Shown piece by piece: positions 1 through 11,359 of a stretch of 64,000 nt of DNA. Each line of letters opens with the position of its first letter. Position 1 is the first letter of the stretch. The DNA is from Anthoceros angustus (lineage: Eukaryota; Streptophyta; Anthocerotopsida; Anthocerotales; Anthocerotaceae). The position numbers and the translations under genes were made by a program. The stretch lies in contig MU008156.1 of NCBI GenBank assembly GCA_010909165.1, positions 372,001-436,000 on the forward strand, given 5' to 3'. The notes under the pieces are model-generated. The model was not told the origin of the DNA. It saw only the letters and a program-made list of their open reading frames with translations, and searched no databases.

Positions 1-900
1 AGCCATTGGCGGTCCAAGCCATAAGAAGGGCCACCGCCTCCCCTTATCGTTGGGTGTAGGTTAAGCTTCTGCGGGCGATTACGATTGGCGTCTGCGAACT
101 CAAGTTTGGGCCGGTCGGTGAGCATGTCCCAATTTCCCTTCACATGGCGACAATTTTCGCCTGTTGATTCTGGTTGGCATGGATGCACCCTCTTGCGTAT
201 CTACATGTGTACCAGGGGTTGTTTTGAGAGGCGCGCTGAAGGGCGACCATATGCGAGGGCGAGGACTTGCACATGCCATGGCCATGAGTCGAGGGATATG
301 CTTGTGCCTCGGCCATGAGCCGCGGCACATACTGATGCCTCGGCCATGTCTTTAACCATGGCCGCGCCTTGGTGTCGCACATGTCTGCAACCCGATCGCG
401 ACTCCCCAAAAACCTAATCGCCATTAGTCCTGACATATGTGAATGCTTTTCCAGGGTTTTCCAGGTTTTGTGGTTGTGATTAACAAGCATCGATGGCCGC
501 AGCGCCTGAAGCAGGATCTCCCGGAGATGGATGGCCGGAATACACTGCTCAGTGTGAGGCCACCATCCGCGCCACCTTTGATCACGCATGGGCGGTTCGG
601 GGTCAACTACCCCCACGCGACACCATCGTGAGCGCAGAGGACGCCCATAGAATTGTTCAGGCTGTCCCCGAGTTTCGAGTTCGCATGCGGTTCATGGTAG
701 TGGGCGTTGCCTTTGGAGATAGATTCAATCTTTGGAATTGATGCATCGTGGGCCGGGATACTCACATGGGTGGACGGCGGCGACCATGCGCCTTCTATGG
801 GATGCCATAAAGGCGCGTTTTGGCTAAACCCCATTAGTGTGAGCATATATAGGGTGTGCAAATTAGGGTTTGTGGCAACCTAAAAATTCGCAAAAAGCCA
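1..900. other. no supported gene; CATG-rich imperfect repeats
   Basis: I see no recognisable gene here. Both strands carry short open frames, but none has a domain I recognise or convincing codon bias. Positions 240-360 are made of imperfect repeats of a GCCTCGGCCATG-like word, which keeps several frames open by chance. An 82-codon frame at 493-741 (+) begins with an ATG but resembles nothing I know. A TATA-like run lies near 845-851. The stretch leads into the TAGTAAA-rich segment that follows and is probably degenerate mobile-element sequence. Confidence 0.4.
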
Positions 901-1115
901 TCTTGTAATGCTTTTGATAACTTAGTAAAAGGCGACCCGTTGTAAATCCGGGCATGTAGTAAAAAATATAGCTGGATAGTAAATAAGAGTCTTAGGAAAA
1001 GGTAAACTTTCAACGTAAAACACTTCTAAACACGAAAAACTAACCCACGGTAAAACTCAGGTAGTAAATTCCATACTTGCGTAGTAAAGTTTTCTATCTT
1101 GTTGTGATTCAAAAT
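900..1115. repeat. TAGTAAA-rich spacer
   Basis: This AT-rich stretch repeats the word TAGTAAA or close variants (GTAAAA, AGTAAAT) about every 20-40 bases: near 903, 957, 977, 1052 and 1082, continuing into the following tandem repeat. No gene is visible. The spacing is irregular, so it is a degenerate short-word repeat rather than a clean satellite. Confidence 0.4.
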
Positions 1116-2039
1116 TGCCTTCGTAATAAGAGACTTTCGCCACGCGCGTAATCGTATTGAGTCGCGAAACCCAACCGTAGTAAAACACGCAACCCATGTT
1201 GTAAAGTCTAGTTGTATACTTGAGAATAATTGACAAATAAAACCTGTAGTAAAGCGAGCAGTGCTCGCTCTCTCATCTCTCTAAAAAAGGCGTTAGTAAA
1301 GGGCATGGTTTCCTAGTAGTGGATCCGGTGATGCTTGAGAGACTACCCACGTCGGACGTCGGTGATCATAGACATCGGTGGCCCACGGAAGATGAGAGTG
1401 AGGATACACAATCCGTGCGATCAAGCTAGTCTCCAAGAAGGAATCAAGAAAGCGGAAACTAGAGGTGTATCATGTCGGAGAGACTATTTTCCGGCCCATG
1501 TTTGTTCTTGCGGGGGGTGTGTGTTGGAAGGAAGGCTCTCCTATGCACATGCGGAGGCTCTCTTGATTCACTAGTGAAAACGTCAAAATTGTCCAACATT
1601 GGAGTCAAGTTTCCCAATTTTTGTCCATTCAAGTCTCTCCATTGTCCAGTCTAGCCACCTACAATTCAGGCGTTTTGGTCCGTGCCTCTAGGGCTTCTTC
1701 TAGCGTGGCTGCACCTGCTTACCCAATACTTGACAACCTCGTTCTTGTTGTGGGGATCCAGCTTGGCTTGCTCCGGCATCTCGACTTTGGGCACCACGTA
1801 GTCGCCCTGACACCCTGTTGCCCAAGCCTTCCCTTGTTAGAAGCTCGATAGCGTGGCCCTACTTCCACGTAATAATTACCCTCTACAACCTCGGCGCCTT
1901 TGCGAATGGGAAGACCCTTCCAAAATTTGTCTTCATGCCGCTCGAGTTTGTGCACACCCTTCACACACGAGGAGGTAGAAGTTAACGTTCTCTATATTGC
2001 ACGGCTCCACGTACCATATAGTTATCCCAGCTCCAACTC
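1116..2039. repeat. 0.92-kb tandem repeat, copy 1
   Basis: This is the first copy of a head-to-tail duplication. It starts at TGCCTTCGTAATAAGAGAC and the same sequence restarts at 2040. The copies differ mainly by 1-4 base insertions and deletions and by few substitutions. On the minus strand near 1740-1960 a frame in both copies encodes related peptide (containing KFWKGLPIR and NYYVEVGP), suggesting an old coding region of an unidentified mobile element. The indels put successive pieces in different frames, so no intact protein can be read. Confidence 0.75.
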
Positions 2040-2964
2040 TTGCCTTCGTAATAAGAGACTTTCGCCACGCGCGTAATCGTATTGAGTCGCGAAACCCAAC
2101 CGTAGTAAAAACCGCAACCCATGTTGTAAAGTCTAGTTGTATACTTGGAGAATAATTGACAAATAAAGCCACAGTAAAGCGAGCGGTGCTCCAGCTCTCT
2201 CATCTCTCTAAAAAAGCAGGGCGTTAGTAAAGGGCATGGTTTCTAGTAGTGGATCCGGTATGGTGATGTGAGACTACCCACGTCAATGACGATCGGTGAT
2301 CATAGACATCGGTGGCCCACGGAAGATGAGAGTGAGGATACACAATCCGTGCGATCAAGCTAGTCTCAAGAAGGAATCAAGAAAGCGGAAACTAGAGGTG
2401 TATCATGTCGAGAGACTATTTTCCGGCCCATGCATGCTCGGGGAGTGTGTGTTGAAGGAAGGCTCTCCTATGCATGCGGAGGCTCTCTTGATTCACTAGT
2501 GAAAACGTCAAAATTGTCCAACATTGGAGTCAAGTTTCCCAATTTTTGTCCATTCAAGTCTCTCCATTGTCCGTAAGTCTAGCCACCTACAATTCGGCTT
2601 GGTCCGTGCCTCTAGGGCTTCTTCTAGCGTGGCCTGCCGTAGGGCTTACCCAATACTTGACAACCTCGTTCTTGTTGTGGGGATCCAGCTTGCTCCGGCA
2701 TCTCGACTTTGGCCCGCACCACGTGTCCGCCCGACACCTGTTTGCCCAAGCCTTCCCTTGTTAGAAGCTCATAGCGTGGCCCTACTTCCACGTAATAATT
2801 ACCCTCTACAACCTCGCGCATGCGAATGGGAAGACCCTTCCAAAATTTGTCTTCATGCCGCTTGAGTTTGTGCACACCCTTCACACACGAGGAGGTAGAA
2901 GTTAACGTTCTCTATATTGCACGGCTCGCATTACCATATAGTTATCCCTGTGCTCCAACTCTTG
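2040..2964. repeat. 0.92-kb tandem repeat, copy 2
   Basis: Second head-to-tail copy, with a period of about 924 bases. It ends at a CTCCAACTCT word shared with the end of copy 1, after which the sequences diverge. It has the same minus-strand peptide remnant (2624-2884) as copy 1. The indel-dominated divergence is described under findings. Confidence 0.75.
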
Positions 2965-3187
2965 CACTGGAGGCAAGTGACTAGTCTTGATCTTCTTTGA
3001 ATGTCTGGCTTGGTCGTCTTTGGAGCCTTACGCCGTGCCTCTTTTCCCAGAGCGGGTCCCCATGCTCACAGCAGCCTCACTATTATCCTGCTGCACCAAA
3101 TCTGTGCCCACCCCATTCACATTCCCAACCTAAGACAATGCAGGCGACTCCTCAGGTGTGTCATTCTCCAGCTCTGGCGGGTCCTTC

Positions 3188-3740
3188 TCCACCTCAGGTG
3201 TGTCCTTGTCTAGTTGAGATGCACCCTTCTTCGCCTCGGTTGTGACCTCATTCTCCACCCAGGTTTGTCCTTGTCCACATCATGTGTGTGTTCTCCGCGT
3301 CACGTGTGTCCTTCTCCACATCATGTATGGCCCTCTCTTGCTCAAGTGTGGCCTTCTCCACCTCGGGCATGGCCTTCTCCACCTCAAGTGTGGCCTTCTC
3401 CACTCCGGCATGCCCTTCTCCACCTCGGTATGGCCTTCTCCACTTTGTGTGTCCACCTTAGGTATGGCCTTCTCCCCGCGTGTCGTATGGCCTTCTCCCT
3501 GTCCACCTCGGTATGGCCTTCTCCCGCTGCGTGTCCACCTCGTATGGCCTTCTCCACTGTGTGTCCACCTCGGTATGGCCTTCTCCACTGCTGTCTCGTA
3601 TGGCCTTCTCCACTGTGTCCGTATGGCCTTCTCACCTCCTGTCCACCTCAAGCTGATCTTCTCCACATTAGGTGTGGCATTCTCCCTCTGGGGTGGTGTT
3701 CTCCAGCGGCGTGGCCTTCTCCACGCTGTGGCCTTCTCCC
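3188..3740. repeat. 21-bp minisatellite (VEKAIPE-type on minus strand)
   Basis: The word CTCGGTATGGCCTTCTCCAC and variants recur about 20 times with a basic period near 21 bases. Read on the minus strand, one unit encodes seven residues of the type V-E-K-A-(I/M/T)-(P/L)-E, so the array looks like an expanded coding repeat. Many units carry deletions that are not multiples of three, so the minus frame is broken and all frames look partly open. The flanks (3000-3190 and 3740-4200) have no gene I recognise. It may be the repetitive domain of a decayed mobile-element protein. The function is unknown. Confidence 0.7.
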
Positions 3741-4496
3741 CACCGCACTTTGTTCCAGAGAGTGTGTGCAAATGCCTTTGGGTCCCCTCGATCCCCGCCT
3801 CTGTGTTGTCTTCCTGCAGCAGTGCACTTGCCTCCCCTAGCCCTACTCCTGAATGCCCCCCTGGCGTTGGCACCCTTTTTTTCACCGAGGGCGGGGTCCA
3901 AGGAACCCCCTCCGTGGCCTGATCCGGCACGCCAAAAACCGAGCCATACGAGCCGCTGCCAGGGGTGGCAAACAGAGTCGCCGTATTCCGAATAGGAACA
4001 CTCCGACTGGCACTTGACATCAGAGGCAACTTGTCGTAGCAAGCTGCAAAAAAAAGCATTGATAGCATTAGCTTTGGAGGGAAAGCAATACAAGGGAAAT
4101 CCCGTTCCTCCACACCCTCGCCCGGACACGAGATCTGCTGCGGTATGGTAGCGGTGACTTGGCGAATCTTCTCAAGGCGAGAGCAATCCATCCGGATCCT
4201 TTACAAGCTCAAGGTACTCGGACTTCCACTCCTTGAGTTGTTCCGCACCATGCCTCGCCTTTGTTCCTGCGGCGGATCCGGCCCTTTGCGGCGTACCGGT
4301 GTCCACCTCCATCTGCGATCTTGAGGGCACAATGCTTGTTAGTGCAAATGAGAAAAGAGGCAAAATTCATGGTACATATGCCGCATGAGGCGAACACACT
4401 CATTGCAAACCACACCAATGACATGTACTCGGTGAGAAACATGGCAAGCACTAAGCGGACAAGTTCACGGATCCACACGGTACACCAAAAGCATAC

Positions 4497-5054
4497 CTAG
4501 CGCATATAGGGCAAGCATTCACAACAATGGTCATACATCCGCTCAAGAGTGGAAGGAAGTTGGTGCGACCAGCCTCCCCTCCACTTCAACATCCATGATG
4601 CCAAGGACTTGAGGACGTTGAACATCCGTTCATACGGTCGGACAGCTTCTTGTTGAAGCTCATCTTTGAGCACGAGTCCTCCGTGACTCCTCAACCATAA
4701 TCTGAGCTCTTCTCCGGAGCATACGGGCTTGAAGGCGGCCGAAGGTGGCGACCAAGGATCTGTGCCCTTGAATGTCCTCAAAAGTCTCGTCATCTTGATG
4801 CTCTTCTGCACCATCTCCATTTCTTGGGAACACTTGCGAATGTCGAACGCCACCTCCCCAAGCCTCTGTTTTTCACTGGTCAAAGCATGCTTTACCTCCT
4901 TTGCAATGGCATCCACCTTGTCAAGTTGGACATTTACATCTGTCACAAGTACAAAAGCAAGTAAATCACCCATCAGTGGATCCAGTGGGACACTGTTGCA
5001 GGGAAAGTAGCAATGTGCCACCAGGTCGAGTGAAGGAAAAGTGATACTGGGCAC
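4497..5054 (-). CDS. hypothetical reading frame, possible mobile-element remnant
   Basis: A 185-codon open frame on the minus strand that I do not recognise. Its first codon is GTG, and the first ATG comes about 27 codons in. The middle (from a DVNVQLDKVDAIAKEVKHAL-like stretch onward) is rich in K, E, Q and hydrophobics at heptad-like spacing and may form a coiled coil. A second minus-strand frame follows at 4209-4478. It sits between a minisatellite and tandem repeats in a region without intact cellular genes, so a decayed element protein is more likely than a working gene. Confidence 0.25.
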   Translation of the reverse strand: MPSITFPSLDLVAHCYFPCNSVPLDPLMGDLLAFVLVTDVNVQLDKVDAIAKEVKHALTSEKQRLGEVAFDIRKCSQEMEMVQKSIKMTRLLRTFKGTDPWSPPSAAFKPVCSGEELRLWLRSHGGLVLKDELQQEAVRPYERMFNVLKSLASWMLKWRGGWSHQLPSTLERMYDHCCECLPYMR

Positions 5055-5499
5055 ATCAAGTGGAGGAGAAACACGAGCAAATGACCGGGATACAACGCAT
5101 GTTGCTCAACAACTTGGTGCAGTGGTGACCAAGGCAACAACGAGCATGGTGCACTTCACATGACCCTACACCATGGCAAACTAGGTTGAATGACCGGGAG
5201 GGCGGACTAGGGTGCACCTCACATGATAGTAGGCAGTGTAGAGGGACTTAGCGACCAGGCATGACAAACATGTAGCACAAGGTGAGACAAACTTGAAAGC
5301 ACGGTAGCCTACCAGCAACCGGCAGCTGCGTGTGTCCTTTGGGCCCCCCTACAACGAGTAGGGGCTCTTCCTCCTTGACTCCTGCAGCCTTCACCGCCTC
5401 TGCCCGCTTTCCCTCACGGACTTCTCGTTTCTTATTCCTCCTGTTTGTGTCTTCTCGTGGAAGGTCTTCCGATTCACGTCGAGGCCAACAAGTTTCTCC
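5003..5499. repeat. 0.5-kb tandem repeat, copy 1
   Basis: Starts at AGTAGCAATGTGCCACC and is repeated head to tail from about 5500. It contains a short word (CTCCTTGACTCCTGCAGCC) that also joins other repeats downstream at about 7210, so the arrays have exchanged segments. No gene is recognised. Confidence 0.65.
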
Positions 5500-5875
5500 A
5501 GTAGCAATGTGCCCACCGGTCGAGTGAAGGAAAAGTGATCTGGGCACATCAAGTGGAGGAGAAACACGAGCAAATGACCAGGATACAACGCACATGTTGC
5601 TCAACAACAGTGAGTGGGACCAAGGCAACAACGAGCATGGTGCACTTCACATGACCCTACACCATGGCAAACTAGGTTGAATGACCGGGAGGGCGGACTA
5701 GGGTGCACCTCACATGATAGTAGGCGGTGTAGAGGACTTAGCGACCGGGCATGACAAACATGTAGCACAAGGTGAGACAAACTTGAAAGCACGGTAGCCT
5801 ACCAGCGCGGTATGTGTCCTTTGGGCCCCCTAGCAGTAGGGGCTCTTCCTCCTTGACTCCTGCAGCCTTCACCGC
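5500..5875. repeat. 0.5-kb tandem repeat, copy 2 (partial)
   Basis: Second copy of the preceding unit. Small deletions relative to copy 1 occur near 5605 and 5810. At about 5876 it runs without a gap into the 0.9-kb repeat family. Confidence 0.65.
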
Positions 5876-6788
5876 CTCGCCCGCTTTCCCTCACGGACTT
5901 CGTTTCTTATTCCTCCCTGTTTGTCTTCTCGTGGAAGGTCTTCCGGTTCACGTCGAGGCCAACAAGTTTCTCCAACGCAATTCCAAGGGCCATGAGCCTA
6001 GGGATCCGCTTCTCCCAGTGGGCCTCGGCTCGTACATGCCAAAAATAAGAACATCAATTTCCTCCATTCTTCTTAGCTAAGGGCATCGGTTTCCCCACCA
6101 TGCCCCTCGTTAAAACTAGGGGCCCAAAAGCCTCTCCACCTCCTCGTTCCCCAACTTTGTCCCTCGGTCCATTTGCGAGTCGGTCTTTGACATCCACCTA
6201 GCAGGCTGCCATCGGCCGCCCTCCATGTCCAACTTGCCATGGGCCCTTTCGCCGCCCATATTCCCTCGAGCGCTCTCTTTTCTTTTCGGCGCTCCTTCCC
6301 TTTCCGGCTCCGCTTTTCCGCCGCCCTGCTCTTGGATACCATGGATCTGCCACTTGCTTGGGCACCTCGGTGAGCTTGCTTCCACCTCGCCTGCAATCTC
6401 GTCACATCCTTTGGATGAGTGCCCGGAGCTCCCCACGATAATTGTCTTCCACATCTCGGCCTCCTCACTTTCTTCAAGCTCTGTTATGCGGACTTAGAGG
6501 CATTTCCACACACACACAAGGCAACCTTAGACACCATGAGGAACATGGACCACGTTATGTCAAATGGAGAGCATGAGGAACACTGAGCCACCCTCCACAT
6601 CACTATGAAAACACAGCCACCTCGTGGCGGGCCTTCTTTAGCGAGGCCATCACGCGTCTTTGCCACGATGGCGGCCTCCATCACCAGGCTCGCCCTTGCC
6701 TCGGCGGCTAACTCACGGCGTGGGCATGCCCCTCGGCGGCATGCCTCAGCGACCATCGCCTAGGCACGCCCTCGTCCTCCGCCATCCG
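5876..6788. repeat. 0.9-kb tandem repeat, copy 1
   Basis: The unit begins at CGCCCGCTTTCCCTCACGG and returns at 6789, 7239 and 8145. On the minus strand every copy retains related peptide pieces, for example ALEKLVGLDVNRKTF and an EREGAPKRKESARGN-like basic stretch, so the unit probably derives from a protein-coding element. I cannot assign a family. Frames are interrupted in every copy. Confidence 0.7.
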
Positions 6789-7238
6789 CCTCGCCCGCTT
6801 TCCCTCACGGACTTCGTTTCTTATTCCTCCCTGTTTGTCTTCTCGTGGAAGGTCTTCCGGTTCACGTCGAGGCCAACAAGTTTCTCCAACGCAATTCCAA
6901 GGGCCATGAGCCTAGGGATCCGCTTCTCCCAGTGGGCCTCACTCGTACATGCCAAAAATAAGAACATCAATTTCCCTCCATTCTTCTTCGCTAAGGGCAT
7001 CGGTTTCCCATGTGCCCTCGTTAAAACTAGGGGCCCAAAAGCCTCTCCACCTCCTCGTTCCCCAACTTTGTCCCTCGGTCCATTTGCGAGTCGGTCTTTG
7101 ACATCCACCCAGCTGGGAGGCTGCCATCGGCCGCCCTCCATGTCCAACTTGCCATGGGCCCTTTCGCCGCCCATATTCCCTCGAGCGCTCTCTTTTCTTT
7201 TCGGCGCTCTTCCTCCTTGACTCCTGCAGCCTTCACCG
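6789..7238. repeat. 0.9-kb tandem repeat, copy 2 (truncated)
   Basis: A shortened copy of about 450 bases. It follows the first half of the unit, then jumps at the GGCGCTCTTCCTCCTTGAC junction to the start of the next copy. The junction reuses the CTCCTTGACTCCTGCAGCC word of the upstream 0.5-kb repeat, which suggests recombination between the two families. Confidence 0.65.
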
Positions 7239-8144
7239 CCTCGCCCGCTTTCCCTCACGGACTTCGTTTCTTATTCCTCCCTGTTTGTCTTCTCGTGGAA
7301 GGTCTTCCGATTCACGTCGAGGCCAACAAGTTTCTCCAACGCAATTCCAAGGGCCATGAGCCTAGGGATCCGCTTCTCCCAGTGGGCCTCACTCGTACAT
7401 GCCAAAAATAAGAACATCAATTTCCCTCCATTCTTCTTCGCTAAGGGCATCGGTTTCCCATGTGCCCTCGTTAAAACTAGGGGCCCAAAAGCCTCTCCAC
7501 CTCCTCGTTCCCCAACTTTGTCCTCACCCATTTGCGAGTCGGTCTTTGACATCCACCCAGACAACTGGCTGCCATCACCGCCCTCCATGTCCAACTTGCC
7601 ATGGGCCCTTTCGCCACGCCCATATTCCCTCCGAGCGCTCTCTTTGCGCCGGCGCTCCTTCCCTTTCCGGCTCCGCTTTTCCGCCTGCTCTTGGATACCA
7701 TGGATCGCCACTTGCTTGGGCACCTCGGTGAGCTTGCTTCCACCTCTTTGCAATCTCGTCACATCCTTTGGATGAGTGCCCGGAGCTCCCCACGATAATT
7801 GTCTTCCACATCTCGGCCTCCTCACTTTCTTCAAGCTCTGTTATGCGGACTTAGAGGCATTTCCACACACACACAAGGCAACCTTAGACACCATGAGGAA
7901 CATGGACCACGTTATGTCAAATGGAGAGCATGAGGAACACTGAGCCACCCTCCACATCACTATGAAAACACAGCCACCTCGTGGCGGGCCTTCTTTAGCG
8001 AGGCCATCACGCGTCTTTGCCACGATGGCGGCCTCCATCACCAGGCTCGCCCTTGCCTCGGCGGCTAACTCACGGCGTGGGCATGCCCTCGGCGGCATGC
8101 CTCAGCGACCATCGCCTAGGCACGCCCTCGTCCTCCGCCATCCG
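7239..8144. repeat. 0.9-kb tandem repeat, copy 3
   Basis: A nearly full-length copy, very similar to 5876-6788. Differences are mostly short losses within GC-rich tracts, for example in the CCGCCGCCCTGCTC-like segment near 7680. Confidence 0.7.
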
Positions 8145-9023
8145 CCTCGCCCGCTTTCCCTCACGGACTTCGTTTCTTATTCCTCCCTGTTTGTCTTCTC
8201 GTGGAAGGTCTTCCGATTCACGTCGAGGCCAACAAGTTTCTCCAACGCAATTCCAAGGGCCATGAGCCTAGGGATCCGCTTCTCCCAGTGGGCCTCACTC
8301 GTACATGCCAAAAATAAGAACATCAATTTCCCTCCATTCTTCTTCGCTAAGGGCATCGGTTTCCCATGTGCCCTCGTTAAAACTAGGGGCCCAAAAGCCT
8401 CTCCACCTCCTCGTTCCCCAACTTTGTCCTCACCCATTTGCGAGTCGGTCTTTGACATCCACCCAGACAACTGGCTGCCATCACCGCCCTCCATGTCCAA
8501 CTTGCCATGGGCCCTTTCGCCACGCCCATATTCCCTCCGAGCGCTCTCTTTGCGCCGGCGCTCCTTCCCTTCCGGCTGCTTTTCCGCCGCTCTTGGATAC
8601 CATGGATCCGCCACTTGCTTGGGCACCTCGGTGAGCTCGCTTCCTCGCCTGCAATCTCGTCACATCCGGATGAGTGCCCAGCTCCCCACGATAATTGTCT
8701 TCCACATCTCGCCTCCTCACTTTCTTCAAGCTCCTGTCCGGACTTAGAGGCATTTCCCGCACACACAAGGCAACCTTAGACACCATGAGGAACATGGACC
8801 ACTTATGTCAAATGGAGAGCATGAGGAACACGAGCCACCCTCCACATCTCACTATGAAAACACAGCCTCGGTGGCGGCCAGCCTTCTTTAGCGAGGCCAT
8901 CAGCGTCTTTGCGAGGCGGCCTCCATCACCAGCTCGCCCTTGCCTCGAAACTTTGGCGTCGACGGCATGCCCTCGGCAGGCATGCCTCAGCGCCATCGCC
9001 TAGGCACGCCCTCGTCCTCCGCC
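8145..9023. repeat. 0.9-kb tandem repeat, copy 4 (eroded)
   Basis: The last copy in the array. The 5' half is close to copy 3. The 3' half (8580-9020) has many extra small deletions, then leaves the repeat near 9024. The stretch 9024-9720 that follows holds no gene I recognise: there is one 127-codon minus frame (9151-9534) without known motifs, and a TATAAATA word at 9622. Confidence 0.65.
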
Positions 9024-9720
9024 ATCCGCGGCCCTGCCGTGCGGACAAGGCCCATGTCGTGGCCCCAAGCCACGGCTGGCTCGAGGAGGCTCCACAGGCT
9101 GAGCCTCGGGACATGCAGTGGAGTGCCTCCCCTTGAGCGCAAAACACTCCTCACGTCACGATTACCACCTCACCCACGAGGGCGCCACTAGGAAACATGT
9201 AGTACACGGAGGGCATCCGCATCGTAGCCAGAGCTCCTGGGTGGGCGTTTCCTCGGTGGGCACGGATGTAGTCGAGGCGGGACCATGGCGGCAAGCAAAA
9301 CCCTAAACCCCGGTGAATGCGGCTTGAGCAACCTCGCACCTTGCAGTTGGTGGCTGCGAACTTGTATCCTCCCGTGGCGATTGCCGTTCTCCCTTCCGTG
9401 CACACGGCCTCTAGCGTGGGGACCTCATTCTTGTTTGGGCACCCTCCTCCCTTCCCGTGAACACTCCAAATGTCGATGGTCGATGGCGGTGGCGGCGCCT
9501 CGAAGAGCTCCCGCGTGAAGATGAAGCCTGCCACACCTTCATGCCCGAGCCGGTACTTTCAGTTCCCAAGTTCAGCTGTACATGACATGTTCACGTTCCA
9601 AATTTGACTTAACTTCAAACTGTATAAATATTGGATAATCGAAACTTGGGGTATATGCAGCACATATTGCACATTTGCATATGTCACAAAATGTGGTATA
9701 CCTAACCTTGCTAAGACCCA

Positions 9721-10461
9721 ATGCTTCTAGCTTTATGTGTTGAGCTTAACTTGGAAATTTATCAGCTTGACGTCTGTACGGTCTTTCTCTATGGTCACCT
9801 TAAAGAGGAGATCTACATGGATCAACCAGAAGATTATGAAGATAAGAAATTCCCTCACAAGGTATGTAAGCTACTTCGCTCTATGTATGGACTTAAGCAA
9901 AGCCCACGCTTATGGTATGAGAGAATGGATTCTTACCTAAAGAAGCTAGGGTTTGTCCAAAGTGAAGCAGATACCAATATCTATGTACTTCGCCAGGACA
10001 GCTCGCTTGTACTTGTTGCCCTATACGTGGATGACTTAGTTATTCCAGCTAATAATGTTCAATTGGTCAACAAGATAAAAGTTGATTTTAATAAAGAATT
10101 CGAGATAAAGGATCTCGTCAAAGTTAAATATATTCTTGGAATGCATGTACATAGAGATAGTACTAGACCTATTTATCTTCAACAAGGACGATATATAGCT
10201 GGTATGTTAAAACGCTTCAACTTGGAGAACGCGCGAGTAGTAGCCACACTAGGTGCTATTGGTGTTAAGTTGTCATCTACCTCTTGCCCTCAGTCTAAAG
10301 AGGACAAGAAGGAGATGGAGTCTGTACCCTATCGCATGGCAGTTGGTACTCTCATGTTCTTCAGTAATCAAACAAGACCCGATATCTCAAACACCGTGAA
10401 TGCTGTTGCTCAGTTCTCAGAGAATCCAGGACGAGATCACTGGGTTGCTCTCAAATGCTTT
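9721..10461 (+). pseudogene. Ty1/copia reverse-transcriptase fragment
   Basis: The open frame encodes the RVT_2 reverse transcriptase of Ty1/copia retrotransposons. Visible landmarks are a QLDVCTVFLYG-like motif (normally QLDVKNAFLNG), SMYGLKQSPRLWY, the catalytic YVDDLV box near residue 110, and the downstream YRMAVGTLMF and TRPDI signatures. Gag, protease and integrase are missing upstream, and RNase H is missing downstream. Near 10461 the homology stops inside the usual HW-AVKR segment and the frame continues into unrelated dispersed-repeat sequence. It is a 5'- and 3'-truncated fragment, not a working element. The frame itself has no internal stop, so the insertion may be fairly recent. 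Confidence 0.92.
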
Positions 10462-10690
10462 AGCACAGGCCTTGATGAACCTGAAGAAATCCTTGCCCAT
10501 GGCCCCGTGAGTCTCGATGGCAAGGGGGATGAAGGCGTGGCCCTTCTTACATGGGCGAGTACTTGTGAACCTTCGTTGTCGCGCATCTCTCCGCCACCCA
10601 ACCTGGAGGGTTGATGAAGACGTGCTTGCAGACGGTGTCTCGGGCAAGGTCTGTTACGACCATATCCACAACAGGCTAGGAGTTCTCTCC
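10462..10690. repeat. dispersed repeat segment, shared with 14,090-14,290 and 26,584-26,840
   Basis: Follows the copia fragment directly. The CCCCGTGAGTCTCGATGGC...GGAGGGTTGAT portion is repeated at 26,584-26,740, and the GACGGTGTCTCGGGCAAGG...ACGACCATATCC portion is repeated in reverse at about 14,210-14,285. All three are diverged. Probably parts of one unclassified transposon or LTR. From 10,690 to 11,350 the DNA turns AT-rich and I see no gene in it. Confidence 0.6.
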
Positions 10691-11359
10691 TGTGGACAGT
10701 TCTCTTCAACAACAGCCGTTTCCAGCCCTAAATGCCAATTTTCCTTCTCGCACGCCGCCATCTTCACACTCCGCCTCAGGCCACGTTTGGCCTTTCTCCG
10801 GCTCATGATTCAAAACATTCGCACACCCTTGGTGTGGTCGTCCCACAAGCACGTTGAGCAGCCCGCTTAGAGCCAGCAGATATCAGGGTTTGTGAACCCA
10901 TCAAGATTCTAACATGTGATTTAGTCACTATAATCACCGTAACTATATAATCAGAAATTGACTATCACGATGCTATTATGTCATGCTATGAAAATGACCA
11001 AAAAAGCACTCACTAGCTAAACACGTAGCCATATACTCCAATCTCAGCTTCACTATATCAATTTCATGATTGCCGCTTGCATAGCTTGAAGACTTTTTCA
11101 CAAGAAAGAGAAACTGAAGAGTGGTTTAATGAAATTATGAATAAAGTTAAAATAAAGATCATTATATTAAAAATATAATACAAATAAAAATTCGTATATA
11201 ATAAAATTATTATCTTTTATATATAAGATAGCGAGCAAAACCAAGAATGGTTTAGAACTTGTTGCGCATCCGGTCTACACTCTTGTTCTAAATGTAACAT
11301 TGAGTGTAGTAGATCTTTCACTTGTGACATGTTGGGCCACTCATCTAGGTCCAATTGAG

